DNA of 64,000 nucleotides from Deltaproteobacteria bacterium (GCA_016875255.1 VGRU01000001.1:40922-104921), one strand, 5' to 3'. Numbered from the stretch's first letter, positions 33,807-41,862 are shown. Numbers and translations: made by a program. The notes: generated from the letters alone by a model not told the origin.

Positions 33807-34024
33807 GAGATCTGGGAGAAAATGTCCTCGTCGGTCAGCAAACCCCGGGCTTCAGCAAAAGGCATGATCCTCTTTCTTAATTCCTCAAATTGTTCAAGCC
33901 TCAGTTGACGTTTCAGCAACTCCCGGGCAATTTCACTCCGATTTTTCCTCGACCTTTTACTCGCTCTTGTCAACAAGCGGTCCAGATCCTTATCCAGGCG
34001 GATAGTTAATGTGTTGGTTCTCAT
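33803..34024 (-). CDS. ribbon-helix-helix antitoxin
   Basis: 73 residues from ATG 34024; the longer frame from 34153 adds unlike residues. N-terminal TNTLTIRLDKDLDRLL is the RHH DNA-binding beta strand, then RASKRSRKNRSEIARELLKRQL (two helices) and a C-terminal toxin-binding tail (EQFEELRKRIMPFAEARGLLTDEDIFSQIS). Such tails bind PIN toxins. The toxin gene that overlaps its end is broken, so this is an orphan antitoxin that may still act as a repressor. Confidence 0.8.
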   Translation of the reverse strand: MRTNTLTIRLDKDLDRLLTRASKRSRKNRSEIARELLKRQLRLEQFEELRKRIMPFAEARGLLTDEDIFSQIS

Positions 34025-34204
34025 GTAAAACACTGTGAGACATTGCCTTAGGGATGTCAATATAAATCCTTTATCCTTAATTTTTTTGTTGATGTGTGAT
34101 GAAAATGAAAAGCCAGTCGGCGAGGGCTTTGTAGAGCAGAGAAGGTAATTCACATACTATTGAGTTTTTCTGACCGATCTATCACCAAATGTACCGAAAA
34201 AAAA

Positions 34205-34316
34205 CGGGCCACCTGTTCACTCTGTTGTTGCATTAAAAACAGACACCATCAAAGGCTTATTAGTAATTCAACAATATGGTTATTTCTGCAACAACGGGGT
34301 TCATTCAGGTGGCCCG
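34205..34316. repeat. long inverted repeat downstream of the cytochrome gene
   Basis: Arms 34205-34232 (CGGGCCACCTG ... TGTTGTTGCA) and 34287-34316 (TGCAACAAC ... CAGGTGGCCCG) pair over about 24 bases around a 54-base AT-rich loop. It lies in the 329-base gap 34025-34353 and could be a transposon end pair or a transcription stop for the cytochrome gene. Confidence 0.6.
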
Positions 34317-34353
34317 ACATCAGACCCTATTTAAAAGGAAGTGCCATCCCCGG

Positions 34354-35820
34354 TTATTTCCAGGGCGCTGCACCTACTGCGGTGGTCCGCCCCTGCTTCT
34401 CGAAACGCACTTTTTCCCATGGCCAGATCGATTCCCAGTCGCCCTCTTTCTTCGGATCGCCATCTTTCTTTAGAGCCCACTGATACTGTTGCGGGTGAAG
34501 TCCATACGAACGACCGTAAATATCGATGTTGAAAATGTGCTGTTTATTACCCTGGCGGCCAAATTCTGTCCCCCAGTCGGGGAAGCCTGCCCTCTTCCAG
34601 CCCTGGCGGCCATCCATCACCTTCAACACGGCCTCGGCCTTCACGCCGTGGCAGGATGCGCAGTTTGCAACGGGACTATCAGCCTTCAGCGTTGGGTTCT
34701 TCTTACCTTTGTTCCCTACGCCATGAGCATCATGACAGTCAAAGCAGGCCATCGCCGCATGTGCGCTGTGGTTCCCTTTGATGGTGGCGCTTAGCCGGAG
34801 GTCCATGTCCTGCTGGTGATCTCGTCTTCCCTTACCGTCAACCGAGACCTGGCGGTTCCCCTTGCCCCAGGCAGGCCGCGTGTATTGGGCGAAGTCCATG
34901 TAGGATTCGGTCAGCCGGTAGCCACGCAAGTCATTGGCGCCAGCGCCGACCAGGCTGCGCTGTGGGCGCGTATGGCACTGTTCACAAACCATCTTGCGTG
35001 TTTCAATATCGGTGATCTTGGCAGGGTTGATGATGGTCCCAGCCACCGGGTTTTTCGTGTGCGCCTCGCCGGGGCCGTGGCACGACTCGCAGCCCACCCG
35101 AAGGTCAGCCGCAAAGATATCGCGTAAGTCCTTGCGCTTCCCGGCGACGTAGTCGGCCTTGGCCGCATCCCACGCCTTGTGGTCAAAACCGGTCACGTGG
35201 CAACCGATACAACGTTCCTGCCATGAGCGGAACTCGCCATAGTAATTCTTGTTGAACTGTCCATCCTTCGGATTCATTTCGAGAAACAGGAATTTGTAGC
35301 CGGCGCGCTGCTTATTTCCGGGAAATTGCGAAACCTTTGACTTGTCGAGCTTCCAGCTGATGCCTCCGTCCTCAGTGGTTGCCTCGAACACCTCGATTGG
35401 ACCGCCGTCATAATATTTCATGTAGCGCTGTTTATAGGTCTGGCCGATGACATAGTCGATCTCAGACATCGGCACCTTGAGCGCTGCCATATAATTGGTC
35501 TTTGCGTCCTTCTGGTCGACAATCATGTAAGTGTCGATCTTGTCCCAGTCGCGGCGAACCCACTCGTAGATATTTTTCTCGAACTCTTTGCCGAAGGCCG
35601 GCCCCTTTGTTGCCTTGATTGTGTGCCGTGATGTCGCCCAGGTGTTGTAATAGTCCTTGTGGCATGCGGCGCAGGCATTGCTGCCGACGTATTTGCCGGT
35701 CTTAGCAATATTCGCCTGGTCGGGTGTCGGGTAGGCTGGCGACGCAACCGCCGTCCCACCCCAGATCAGGGAAACCATCAAACATACCGCCACAACATAC
35801 TCTCTCATCTTCATTTTCAT
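34354..35820 (-). CDS. exported multiheme c-type cytochrome (six CXXCH)
   Basis: 488 residues with a signal peptide (VVAVCLMVSLIWGGTAVASP). Six haem c motifs are seen: CAACH, CIGCH, CESCH, CEQCH, CFDCH, CASCH, with additional His residues for axial ligation. The layout recalls cytochrome c554/nitrite-reductase-type multihaem proteins. Long haem-free parts lie at both ends. Base composition is distinctly GC-richer than the neighbours, which suggests separate origin. Ribosome site GGGAGGG before ATG 35820. A terminator-like hairpin stands 23 bases upstream of the start. Confidence 0.88.
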   Translation of the reverse strand: MKMKMREYVVAVCLMVSLIWGGTAVASPAYPTPDQANIAKTGKYVGSNACAACHKDYYNTWATSRHTIKATKGPAFGKEFEKNIYEWVRRDWDKIDTYMIVDQKDAKTNYMAALKVPMSEIDYVIGQTYKQRYMKYYDGGPIEVFEATTEDGGISWKLDKSKVSQFPGNKQRAGYKFLFLEMNPKDGQFNKNYYGEFRSWQERCIGCHVTGFDHKAWDAAKADYVAGKRKDLRDIFAADLRVGCESCHGPGEAHTKNPVAGTIINPAKITDIETRKMVCEQCHTRPQRSLVGAGANDLRGYRLTESYMDFAQYTRPAWGKGNRQVSVDGKGRRDHQQDMDLRLSATIKGNHSAHAAMACFDCHDAHGVGNKGKKNPTLKADSPVANCASCHGVKAEAVLKVMDGRQGWKRAGFPDWGTEFGRQGNKQHIFNIDIYGRSYGLHPQQYQWALKKDGDPKKEGDWESIWPWEKVRFEKQGRTTAVGAAPWK

Positions 35821-35842
35821 CCTGCCCTCCCTCTTTTGGAAT

Positions 35843-35878
35843 ATAAAAAAGGGAACACGAATAGCTCCGTGTCCCCCC
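35843..35878 (-). terminator. intrinsic terminator between the ABC operon and cytochrome gene
   Basis: On the minus strand GGGACACG-GAGCTATT-CGTGTTCCC (35877-35851) is followed by TTTTTT (35850-35845). It can end the ABC-transporter operon, or act as an attenuator in the cytochrome leader. Confidence 0.75.
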
Positions 35879-35896
35879 TTAGTAACCTTTAAATGT

Positions 35897-35925
35897 ATTT
35901 AACATTTATACATGAATTAAGTCAA
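35897..35925 (-). promoter_or_regulatory. possible promoter of the cytochrome gene
   Basis: TTGACT (35925-35920), 17 bases, TTAAAT (35902-35897) on the minus strand, just after the ABC ATPase stop. It would place the terminator hairpin inside the transcript leader. Confidence 0.45.
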
Positions 35926-35938
35926 CTTCTTATTATTG

Positions 35939-36616
35939 TCAATCAGCTCCGTTCTCGATACGGCCGTCCCTAAGGGAAATCGTCCGGGAGGAGAAAGAAG
36001 CGTTTTCGGGGTTGTGGGTGACCATGATGATCGTCTGTCCATCTTGATTGAGCGACTTGAACAGCTCCATAATTTCCTGGCCGGTCTTCGTATCGAGGTT
36101 TCCCGTTGGTTCATCCGCTAATAAGATAGGAGGCGCATTGACCAGCGCCCGTGCAATGGCTACCCGCTCCTGTTCCCCGCCTGAGAGTTGATCTGGCAAT
36201 CTTTTCTCTTTGCCTTTCAGACCAATCCTTTCTAATATTCTCTCAGCCATCCCGACCTGTTCACGGTTCGATCTCTCGGTGATGGAGAGTGGAAGCATCA
36301 CATTCTCGATCACGGTGAGGTAAGGAATCAATTGGAAAGATTGAAAGATGAACCCAAGGTACTCCCTCCTGAAATCAGCCAATTTCTCCAGATGAAGTTG
36401 ATAGATGGGAATGTCATCCACGACCACCTCACCGGTTGTCGGATGATTGAGCCCGCCCAGAATGGTAAGGAGGGTTGATTTCCCCGAACCAGACGGACCC
36501 ATGATAGAAATAAATTCTCCCTTGTCAATGTGCAATCTCACATCGACAAGAGCAGAAACTCTTTCTTCTCCGCTCTCGTACGTCTTGGATAGGTTTTTAA
36601 TTTCAATCAAGCTCAT
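35939..36616 (-). CDS. LolD/MacB-type ABC transporter ATP-binding protein
   Basis: 225 residues. Walker A GPSGSGKST (40-48), the family-specific FIFQSFQLIPYLTVIENVMLPL, signature LSGGEQ (145-150) and Walker B ILLADEP. It pairs with the FtsX-type permease upstream. In Campylobacter-type P19 iron loci the same kind of ATPase and permease sit with a DUF2318 protein, as they do here. Confidence 0.92.
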   Translation of the reverse strand: MSLIEIKNLSKTYESGEERVSALVDVRLHIDKGEFISIMGPSGSGKSTLLTILGGLNHPTTGEVVVDDIPIYQLHLEKLADFRREYLGFIFQSFQLIPYLTVIENVMLPLSITERSNREQVGMAERILERIGLKGKEKRLPDQLSGGEQERVAIARALVNAPPILLADEPTGNLDTKTGQEIMELFKSLNQDGQTIIMVTHNPENASFSSRTISLRDGRIENGAD

Positions 36617-36626
36617 GTCAGTAATC

Positions 36627-36703
36627 TCTGAGGTTGAGGTTTAGGTTAAGTTTATTATCATTCTCAACCTTAGCCTTAGCCTTAGCCTTAACCTCAACCT
36701 TTT
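36627..36703. repeat. GGTTGAGG arm and CCTTAG hexamer tandem repeat
   Basis: GAGGTTGAGGTTTAGGTTAAG (36629-36650) faces AACCTTAGCC followed by further CCTTAG units and CCTTAACCTCAACC (36666-36699). It lies between the permease and ATPase genes. Confidence 0.65.
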
Positions 36704-36706
36704 CTT

Positions 36707-37879
36707 TTATAGCGCTCTCAGCGCCTCAGTGGGATCCATCTTCGAAGCATGGAGGGCCGGATAGACGCTCGATAGAACCCCGATCACGGCCGAGAGGCAG
36801 ATAGCTCCAATGGCTAAAGAAGGATCAACCACCCATCTGACTGTCTTTATTCCAAGGACCATCGGTCCGATGAAATGAGAGATCCCAAGTCCCAGGATAT
36901 ATCCTGCAATTCCTGCTATGAATCCCACAACCAGCGCCTCTAAAAAGATGATTCTCATGATATGGGATTTTCTGAACCCGATCGCCCGGAAGATTCCGAT
37001 TTCCCTCTTCCGTTCATTGACTGAGGCCATCATATTGGTAAAGACGATCAGCGCCCCGATGAGAAGGACGATGACCGATATCCCGATGGAGAACTTCTTG
37101 AAATGGTCGAGCGCCTCCATCTTGGTCTGGAGCGTCTGTTTGATGGCTGTCACCTTGGCATGGGGTAACTGCTTCGAAATCTGATCCACGATCTCTTCGA
37201 TCGGGCAGGTGTTGCAATAGGCGGAGACTTCGATCAGGCTTACTGCCTTGGGCTTACCCAGAGCCTCCTGGACAAAACCGAGATCAGCGAAGATGAGGAA
37301 ATCATCCTGGGAACCTGTCTCTTCAATTGTTCCTGAGATTTTGACGTTCCTTCCGTTTATCGTTAAAACGTCGTTCGCGCTCTTAAAGAGCCTGACTGCA
37401 ACTTCATTTCCAAGAAGCACCTCGTCTTTACTTTTAGGAATGGTGCCATGGACCTTCCACCATTTCTTGAGCCGTCCCTCCTCTTCAAGATGGACACCCA
37501 TCAGCGGGATCTTTTTCCCATCAATCTCCACCACTCCCACAAACTTTGGTGACACGATGTTGATGTTTTCCCGAACTTCAATCTCCCGGATCTTCGGGAT
37601 ATCAGAGTCATTCAGGGTCCGGGCGTCGAGGGATACTCCTCCAATGCTCATTCCTCCATAGGAAAGCGAAAGGTCGTCTGAACGCGGAAGGACAAGGATG
37701 TTTGCACCATACTCATCCAATTTGTTTGCAATGTCCTCGTTCATCAACCGGGAAATGGAGACGAGGGAGATCACCGTTGTAATGCCTATGGTGAGTCCCA
37801 AAATGAGAAAAAAGACTTTCCCTTTCCGCCTTCTGAGGTTGTTGATGGAAATATCTTTAAGTTTCATAGCACCACTCAA
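36707..37879 (-). CDS. FtsX/MacB-type ABC transporter permease
   Basis: 390 residues: one N-terminal membrane helix (KVFFLILGLTIGITTVISLVSI, about 16-37), a periplasmic MacB_PCD-like domain (about 40-265), then three helices near the C-terminus (ISVIVLLIGALIVFTNMMASVNERKREIGIFRAIGFRK is the coupling region; ALVVGFIAGIAGYILGLGI; LSAVIGVLSSVYPALHAS). It works with the ATPase downstream. In MacB-like systems it moves substrates or transmits force rather than importing across the membrane. Confidence 0.9.
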   Translation of the reverse strand: MSGAMKLKDISINNLRRRKGKVFFLILGLTIGITTVISLVSISRLMNEDIANKLDEYGANILVLPRSDDLSLSYGGMSIGGVSLDARTLNDSDIPKIREIEVRENINIVSPKFVGVVEIDGKKIPLMGVHLEEEGRLKKWWKVHGTIPKSKDEVLLGNEVAVRLFKSANDVLTINGRNVKISGTIEETGSQDDFLIFADLGFVQEALGKPKAVSLIEVSAYCNTCPIEEIVDQISKQLPHAKVTAIKQTLQTKMEALDHFKKFSIGISVIVLLIGALIVFTNMMASVNERKREIGIFRAIGFRKSHIMRIIFLEALVVGFIAGIAGYILGLGISHFIGPMVLGIKTVRWVVDPSLAIGAICLSAVIGVLSSVYPALHASKMDPTEALRAL

Positions 37880-37924
37880 ATTGAGTTACAAATTTCTCTC
37901 TTATTATTTGTATTTCATTGAAAA

Positions 37925-38092
37925 TACCCCCTCTCCCCTGGAAGACTGTGTCGCAATTCCGTTCATGGTTCGAGAGCCTCACCACGAACGGACTGCGATA
38001 TGTTAAAAATCAATCACTTAGCCGTTCGTCCTGAGCTTGTCGAAGGGCGAATGGCTTATTACGACACAGCCTCTCAAGGGGGAGGGGACTAT
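37925..38092. repeat. nested palindrome with a GTTCGTGG-type repeat inside
   Basis: Outer arms CCCCTCTCCCCTGGAAGACTG...GTGTCG and CGACACAGCCTCTCAAGGGGGAGGGG pair. Inside lies GTTCATGGTTCGAGAGCC...CCTGAGCTTGTCGAAGGGCGAATGG, the widely spread TTCGACAAGCTCAGG element. So one repeat has landed in another, in the 274-base gap upstream of the permease gene. Confidence 0.7.
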
Positions 38093-38153
38093 TAAGGAAA
38101 TTTCAATATCTTTGAATTAATACCATTTGGACTTTGGTATTTGACATTAATCT

Positions 38154-38810
38154 TCACACCCTCGGTTTCCAATTCAAAACCACCTTTTCATCGATCACGA
38201 TCGAATCGTTCTCTACGGCACTGGGGATGATCTCCGGAGGGTAATTCATACACCCCCCTTTAATTCCTTTGTGAGTTTCCAAGTGCCACTCTGTATCGCA
38301 GGCATTGCAGACTAACTTCCGATCTTGGATGCGGAATCGAGTCGATTTACAGGGCTCACACATGCTGATCCCCGTCACCACCCTTCCTGCCATCGTAAGA
38401 TAGGCATAGAGAGGGATTTTAAGCCCCTTCCCTTCATATTCGAACCGGACGAACTTATTCTCTTTGACCACGTGGACAGGAATTTTAATCTTCCCATTTT
38501 CTACCTTTGCCACCACGTCGGTCATTTTGACGCCTTGGCCGGAATAATCCACCTTTCCACCCACCTTGGGCTGGGAGGAGACTTTCGGGTTGGCTCCAGA
38601 ATTTCCTTGAACGAACCAGTAGGCAAACCCTCCCAGAGCAATGGCAATGGCAATCAGAACAATGATTGACCAGGAAGGCATCCCTTTCTTGCCTCCCAGC
38701 ACCTTCTCCTTCTTATCTTGAAGCGAGGAACCGGAAAGCTTACCTCCGCATTTCTTGCAGAAACTGTTAGATTCCTCATTCTCTGTCTGGCATTTTGGAC
38801 ACGGTTTCAT
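38154..38810 (-). CDS. membrane-anchored DUF2318 protein with zinc ribbon
   Basis: 218 residues from ATG 38810, chosen because AAGGAGG stands eight bases upstream. N-terminal zinc ribbon CPKC...CKKCGG (about 3-22), a membrane helix (SWIIVLIAIAIALGGFAYWFV, about 46-66), then a periplasmic DUF2318 domain with MCEPCKS, VCNACDTEW and GGCMNYPP, which resembles the Fe-S/metal-binding partner of Ftr1-P19 uptake systems (Cj1660/FtrD type). The Ftr1 and P19 genes themselves are not here. Adjacent ABC permease and ATPase fit that system. Confidence 0.85.
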   Translation of the reverse strand: MKPCPKCQTENEESNSFCKKCGGKLSGSSLQDKKEKVLGGKKGMPSWSIIVLIAIAIALGGFAYWFVQGNSGANPKVSSQPKVGGKVDYSGQGVKMTDVVAKVENGKIKIPVHVVKENKFVRFEYEGKGLKIPLYAYLTMAGRVVTGISMCEPCKSTRFRIQDRKLVCNACDTEWHLETHKGIKGGCMNYPPEIIPSAVENDSIVIDEKVVLNWKPRV

Positions 38811-38827
38811 AAAAGGATCCTCCTTTT

Positions 38828-39763
38828 TCAAATCTCCTTAACTTCTCCCCGGTCATAAGTAAGGGAGAGCACAACTTTTCCTTCCTCGATGATATCGACC
38901 TGGATGTGACACCCAAAATTGATCGCACGGGCACTTGCCCCATTTTTCCCTTTTTTCGCCTCATAATATTGAAGCGCTTTTGTCTGCGCCTCCTTTTCAA
39001 CCTTCGGGTCGAGGGACCTTACTTTCTCTCCACCGCCGCATCCTCCTCCCTTGCAACAAACCGACTGAATGGGAGGGGGAGCATCGAATTTCGCATAGGT
39101 TTCAATCTTGGCCCTGCTTTTTGCTGTTAAAATCCACTCCTGCAAGAGTTGTTCCCTATTGTCCAGATTCCCCTTAAAAACGGCTTTCTCAACAAACTGG
39201 GAAATATACCAATCCCTCTTCAGTTCCTCCTTGAATTCGGCGATCTCGATGCCTAACTTCTCTTTGAAGTCTGCCTCCGACAACCCATGCCTCTTTTTAA
39301 TCGCCTCAATGTGGGCTTCAATCTCCTTTTCAGATGCGGCGCTATACCCTCCACGCTTCGCTTCTTCAAGAAGGATTTTCTCCACGATGATCTCCTCCAG
39401 AAGATCAGCCTTCAAACGGGTTAAATTTTCTTCCCCTGTTCCCCCATTGAAAACATCTTTTCCGTAACGGAATTCATAAATCCGCTTCGCCCGATCGAGC
39501 CTGTTTGAAAACTCTTTCCGGGTGATCTCCACTCCATTCACCCTGCCCACCAGTTTCGATTCCAAACCACTGGAAATGAAATACCATGCTATGCTTGCCA
39601 AAACGAGACCCATCAATCCAATCAGGACAGTCGAAGTCTTAACCTTTCTCCGTTCTTGAGGGATAGACTGGCCGCAATGGGTACAGTAAAGATTCTGCTG
39701 ACTGTTCCCTCCGCCACAACTGGGGCATGGGGTTTCATTAGGGTTACCTGAAATCTCATTCAT
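38828..39763 (-). CDS. SurA/PpiD-like chaperone with zinc ribbon and Cys-rich tail
   Basis: 311 residues. An N-terminal zinc ribbon (CPSCGGG...CTHCGQ, about 13-33), one membrane helix (TVLIGLMGLVLASIAWYFI, about 45-63), then a SurA_N-like helical domain (VGRVNGVEITRKEFSNRLDRA ... LLEEIIVEKILLEEAKRGG). The PPIase domain is missing; instead residues ~230-250 read SVCCKGGGCGGG, a glycine-cysteine motif that could bind metal. The end is a small beta segment (HIQVDIIEEGKVVLSLTYDRG). It precedes the DUF2318 gene with a short gap, so it belongs to the same module. Confidence 0.8.
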   Translation of the reverse strand: MNEISGNPNETPCPSCGGGNSQQNLYCTHCGQSIPQERRKVKTSTVLIGLMGLVLASIAWYFISSGLESKLVGRVNGVEITRKEFSNRLDRAKRIYEFRYGKDVFNGGTGEENLTRLKADLLEEIIVEKILLEEAKRGGYSAASEKEIEAHIEAIKKRHGLSEADFKEKLGIEIAEFKEELKRDWYISQFVEKAVFKGNLDNREQLLQEWILTAKSRAKIETYAKFDAPPPIQSVCCKGGGCGGGEKVRSLDPKVEKEAQTKALQYYEAKKGKNGASARAINFGCHIQVDIIEEGKVVLSLTYDRGEVKEI

Positions 39764-39801
39764 CCTAATCCTCTCTTTTCTCCCCCCTAATCTAAATGAC
39801 G

Positions 39802-40806
39802 TTATTCAAAGATCATGAACCTTTCAACCTCTCGTTCAGAAATCGAAGAAGCCATCATCGCTTTTTCATCATTTCCATCCACGTTCTGGCAGTGGACTTC
39901 TACTTCTCTTACTCCTTTTGCCTTGCTGTAGCGGGCAGTGATGGAGGCTGCCCTCGCCAACTCACCCCCGACATCCCTTCCCCTCAGAAGAGAGACAGGG
40001 CCTGGGTGATGGGCTGTTTTTAGAAGGATATCACCTTCACGTGAGAAAGTTTCGATCTTCTGATTCTCCTCCTCATTCCTTCCGACCACCAGTTTGACTT
40101 CCGGAGAAAGCCTGAAATGCCTCCCTATCTTTAAAAGATGGACATCGTTGAGAGAAAAATCAAGACCATGATCCATCAAATCTTTCATCCGGTGTCCAAA
40201 ACCCGGGTCCGTGAGAAGGCATCCTCCTGCTGCACAGGGATAGTCGCGGATACTGTATTGTTCAGCTAATTTGATCTGCGGTTTACGCGACCGGCCCTGA
40301 ATATTTAGAAGTTTATTACGATCGATCCACCCTTCCCTCTCTGGAAGAGTGATGGGAAGATATTGAGCTGATAGGGGGCGTAGAATAAGACCCTCCAGCC
40401 CGGCCTCCTTTTCGATCATACGCATTGCATCCCTTCTCTGGGACATGGGCCTCTGACCCAAAACCTCACCTGTTACAATAAATTCAGCGCCCGATTCCTC
40501 CATATAGGCCCTGGTCTTCTTTAGCATGAAGATCCTGCAGTCAATACAGGGATTCATGTTTCTACCATAACCGTGTTTGGGATGCCTCACCACATCAAGG
40601 TACTCTTCAGAGACATTGAAGACTTTTAGCGGAATGCCCAAGGTCTCTACAGCCTTCTGAGAAGCCAGACACGTGGCCCCCCGGGTCGTTCAGGTGCAGA
40701 AAACTGTCATAAAATTGAGGGCTTCCAGCTCGATCCCTTGATCAAGAACCAGTCTCGCTGCCAACGTGCTATCAAGGCCTCCTGAAAGGAGGGCAATTGC
40801 TCTCAT
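39802..40806 (-). CDS. PP-loop sulfurtransferase-like protein, candidate selenoprotein (UGA at codon 39)
   Basis: 334 codons from ATG 40806, which overlaps the larE stop as ATGA, so the start is well supported. The N-terminus MRAIALLSGGLDSTLAAR carries the PP-loop (SGGLDS, 8-13). At codon 39 the frame has TGA (40692-40690) in the context FCT-UGA-TTRGATC, where I recall relatives carrying a Cys (FCTC-type). Downstream the frame stays open and family-like: NPCIDCRIFM, EFIVTGEVLGQRPMSQRRDAMRMIEKE, GLILRPLSA, DYPCAAGGCLLTDPGFGHRMKDL. Related proteins are annotated as ThiI/MnmA-like tRNA sulfurtransferases. A stem-loop with SECIS geometry follows the UGA. It may be a selenoprotein; a nonsense mutation or a sequencing error is the alternative. 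Confidence 0.75.
40659..40692 (-). promoter_or_regulatory. SECIS-like stem-loop after the in-frame UGA
   Basis: After UGA (40692-40690) come seven bases, then GGGGGGCCA (40682-40674) pairing with UGGCUUCUC (40667-40659) over nine pairs, three of them G-U. The loop is CGUGUC (40673-40668). The loop starts 16 bases after the UGA, has G in its first two bases and holds GU, as bacterial SECIS rules require. Confidence 0.55.
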
Positions 40807-41621
40807 CTCAAAGCCTCATTCATCGATCCTGATCGGAACCCCTGCAGATCCAGGGTGACATATTGATAGCCAATTTTCTTCAAATGGGCGACCACTTTCT
40901 CTCTGACTGCTTCATCCAATATTTTTCCGATCTCCTCTTTATAGATTTCAATTCTGGCAAGATCATTGTAGTGTCGAACCCGGACCTGTTTGAAACCCAA
41001 TCCGATCAGGAAATCCTCAGCCTCATTCACCCTCTTCAATCCTTCCTCCGTTATCTCTTCTCCATACGGAAAACGGGAGGCCAGGCAGGCAAACGAAGGT
41101 TTATCCCAGGTCGGAAGTCCCAGCGATTTTGAAACTTCCCTTACATCAGCCTTACTCAAAGAGGCCTCCACAAGAGGGCTCCGGATCCCCAATTCTCTAA
41201 TGGCCCTTTTACCCGGCCGGTAATCTTTCTCATCATCGAGCGTCGAGCCCTCAATAACCGAAGACAGGTTCTCCTGCCGGGCTACTGTTATTAATTCATC
41301 AAAAAGCTCTCTCTTACACAAATAACAACGATCAATTGGATTCTTTGAAAACCCCTCGATCTCAAGCTCGTTCGATTCGATTAAGATGTGCTTCACGCCC
41401 ATCTCTGCTGCCATCTTTTTCGCCACGCTTAATTCCCTCTCAGGATAGAGGGGAGAGAGGGCAGTCACCGCGAGGACATTTTCTGCACCAAGGGTATCCC
41501 TTGCCATTCCGAGGAGAAAGGTGCTATCCACACCGCCGGAAAAAGCCACCACGATTTTCCCCATGGACCGGAAAATTTCTTTAAGTGTTTCAATTTTGAC
41601 CTTTAATTCTTTTTCTTCCAC
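40803..41621 (-). CDS. larE: LarE, ATP-dependent sulfur transferase for the nickel-pincer cofactor
   Basis: 272 residues. PP-loop SGGVDS (28-33) in VVAFSGGVDSTFLL; sacrificial-cysteine motif DKPSFACLASRFPYG with C179. Two more cysteines, C99 and C102 (DRCYLCKREL), match the group of LarE proteins with three cysteines that hold a [4Fe-4S] cluster instead of being used up. It thiolates the carboxylates of pyridinium bis-carboxylate mononucleotide. The stop overlaps the next gene (ATGA). LarC is at 49562-50773; LarB is not visible. Confidence 0.92.
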   Translation of the reverse strand: MEEKELKVKIETLKEIFRSMGKIVVAFSGGVDSTFLLGMARDTLGAENVLAVTALSPLYPERELSVAKKMAAEMGVKHILIESNELEIEGFSKNPIDRCYLCKRELFDELITVARQENLSSVIEGSTLDDEKDYRPGKRAIRELGIRSPLVEASLSKADVREVSKSLGLPTWDKPSFACLASRFPYGEEITEEGLKRVNEAEDFLIGLGFKQVRVRHYNDLARIEIYKEEIGKILDEAVREKVVAHLKKIGYQYVTLDLQGFRSGSMNEALR

Positions 41622-41862
41622 TTCAAACTCCCTGTCCCGATTCTATCGGGGAGAACTCTCAACTTTGAGCTCTTTATTCACATGTCTTTTACTCTTTTTT
41701 TTCACTCCGAACTTTTTCAATTTTATCATGTATTGCTAATTGATAATTGATAATTGCTAATTTTTAATTGATCACCTCTTTGATCCCGTGTCTGTGCCGT
41801 GTTTCACGTGTCTTTAATTATCTTTTTTCCCACTCCGAACTCCGAACTCATAACTCCGAACT
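41622..41862. repeat. TTAATTGATAATTG tract and CTCCGAACTC repeat
   Basis: Intergenic 41622-41813 holds a GATAATTGATAATTG run, ACGTGTCTTT and GTGCCGTGTTTCACGTGTC units. CTCCGAACTCCGAACTCATAACTCCGAAC (about 41832-41860) encodes the end of mnmA (YEFGVRS). Confidence 0.6.

Noticed and set aside
36660..36703. CRISPR-like repeat
   Set aside because: The CCTTAG units are contiguous six-base tandem repeats without spacers.
38811..38831. TTG start of the DUF2318 gene
   Set aside because: ATG 38810 has an ideal AAGGAGG site at eight bases; the upstream codons include that site.
40642..40806. Treating the UGA gene as a short ORF that starts at 40641
   Set aside because: That start leaves out the PP-loop motif and ignores the ATGA overlap with larE at 40803-40806.
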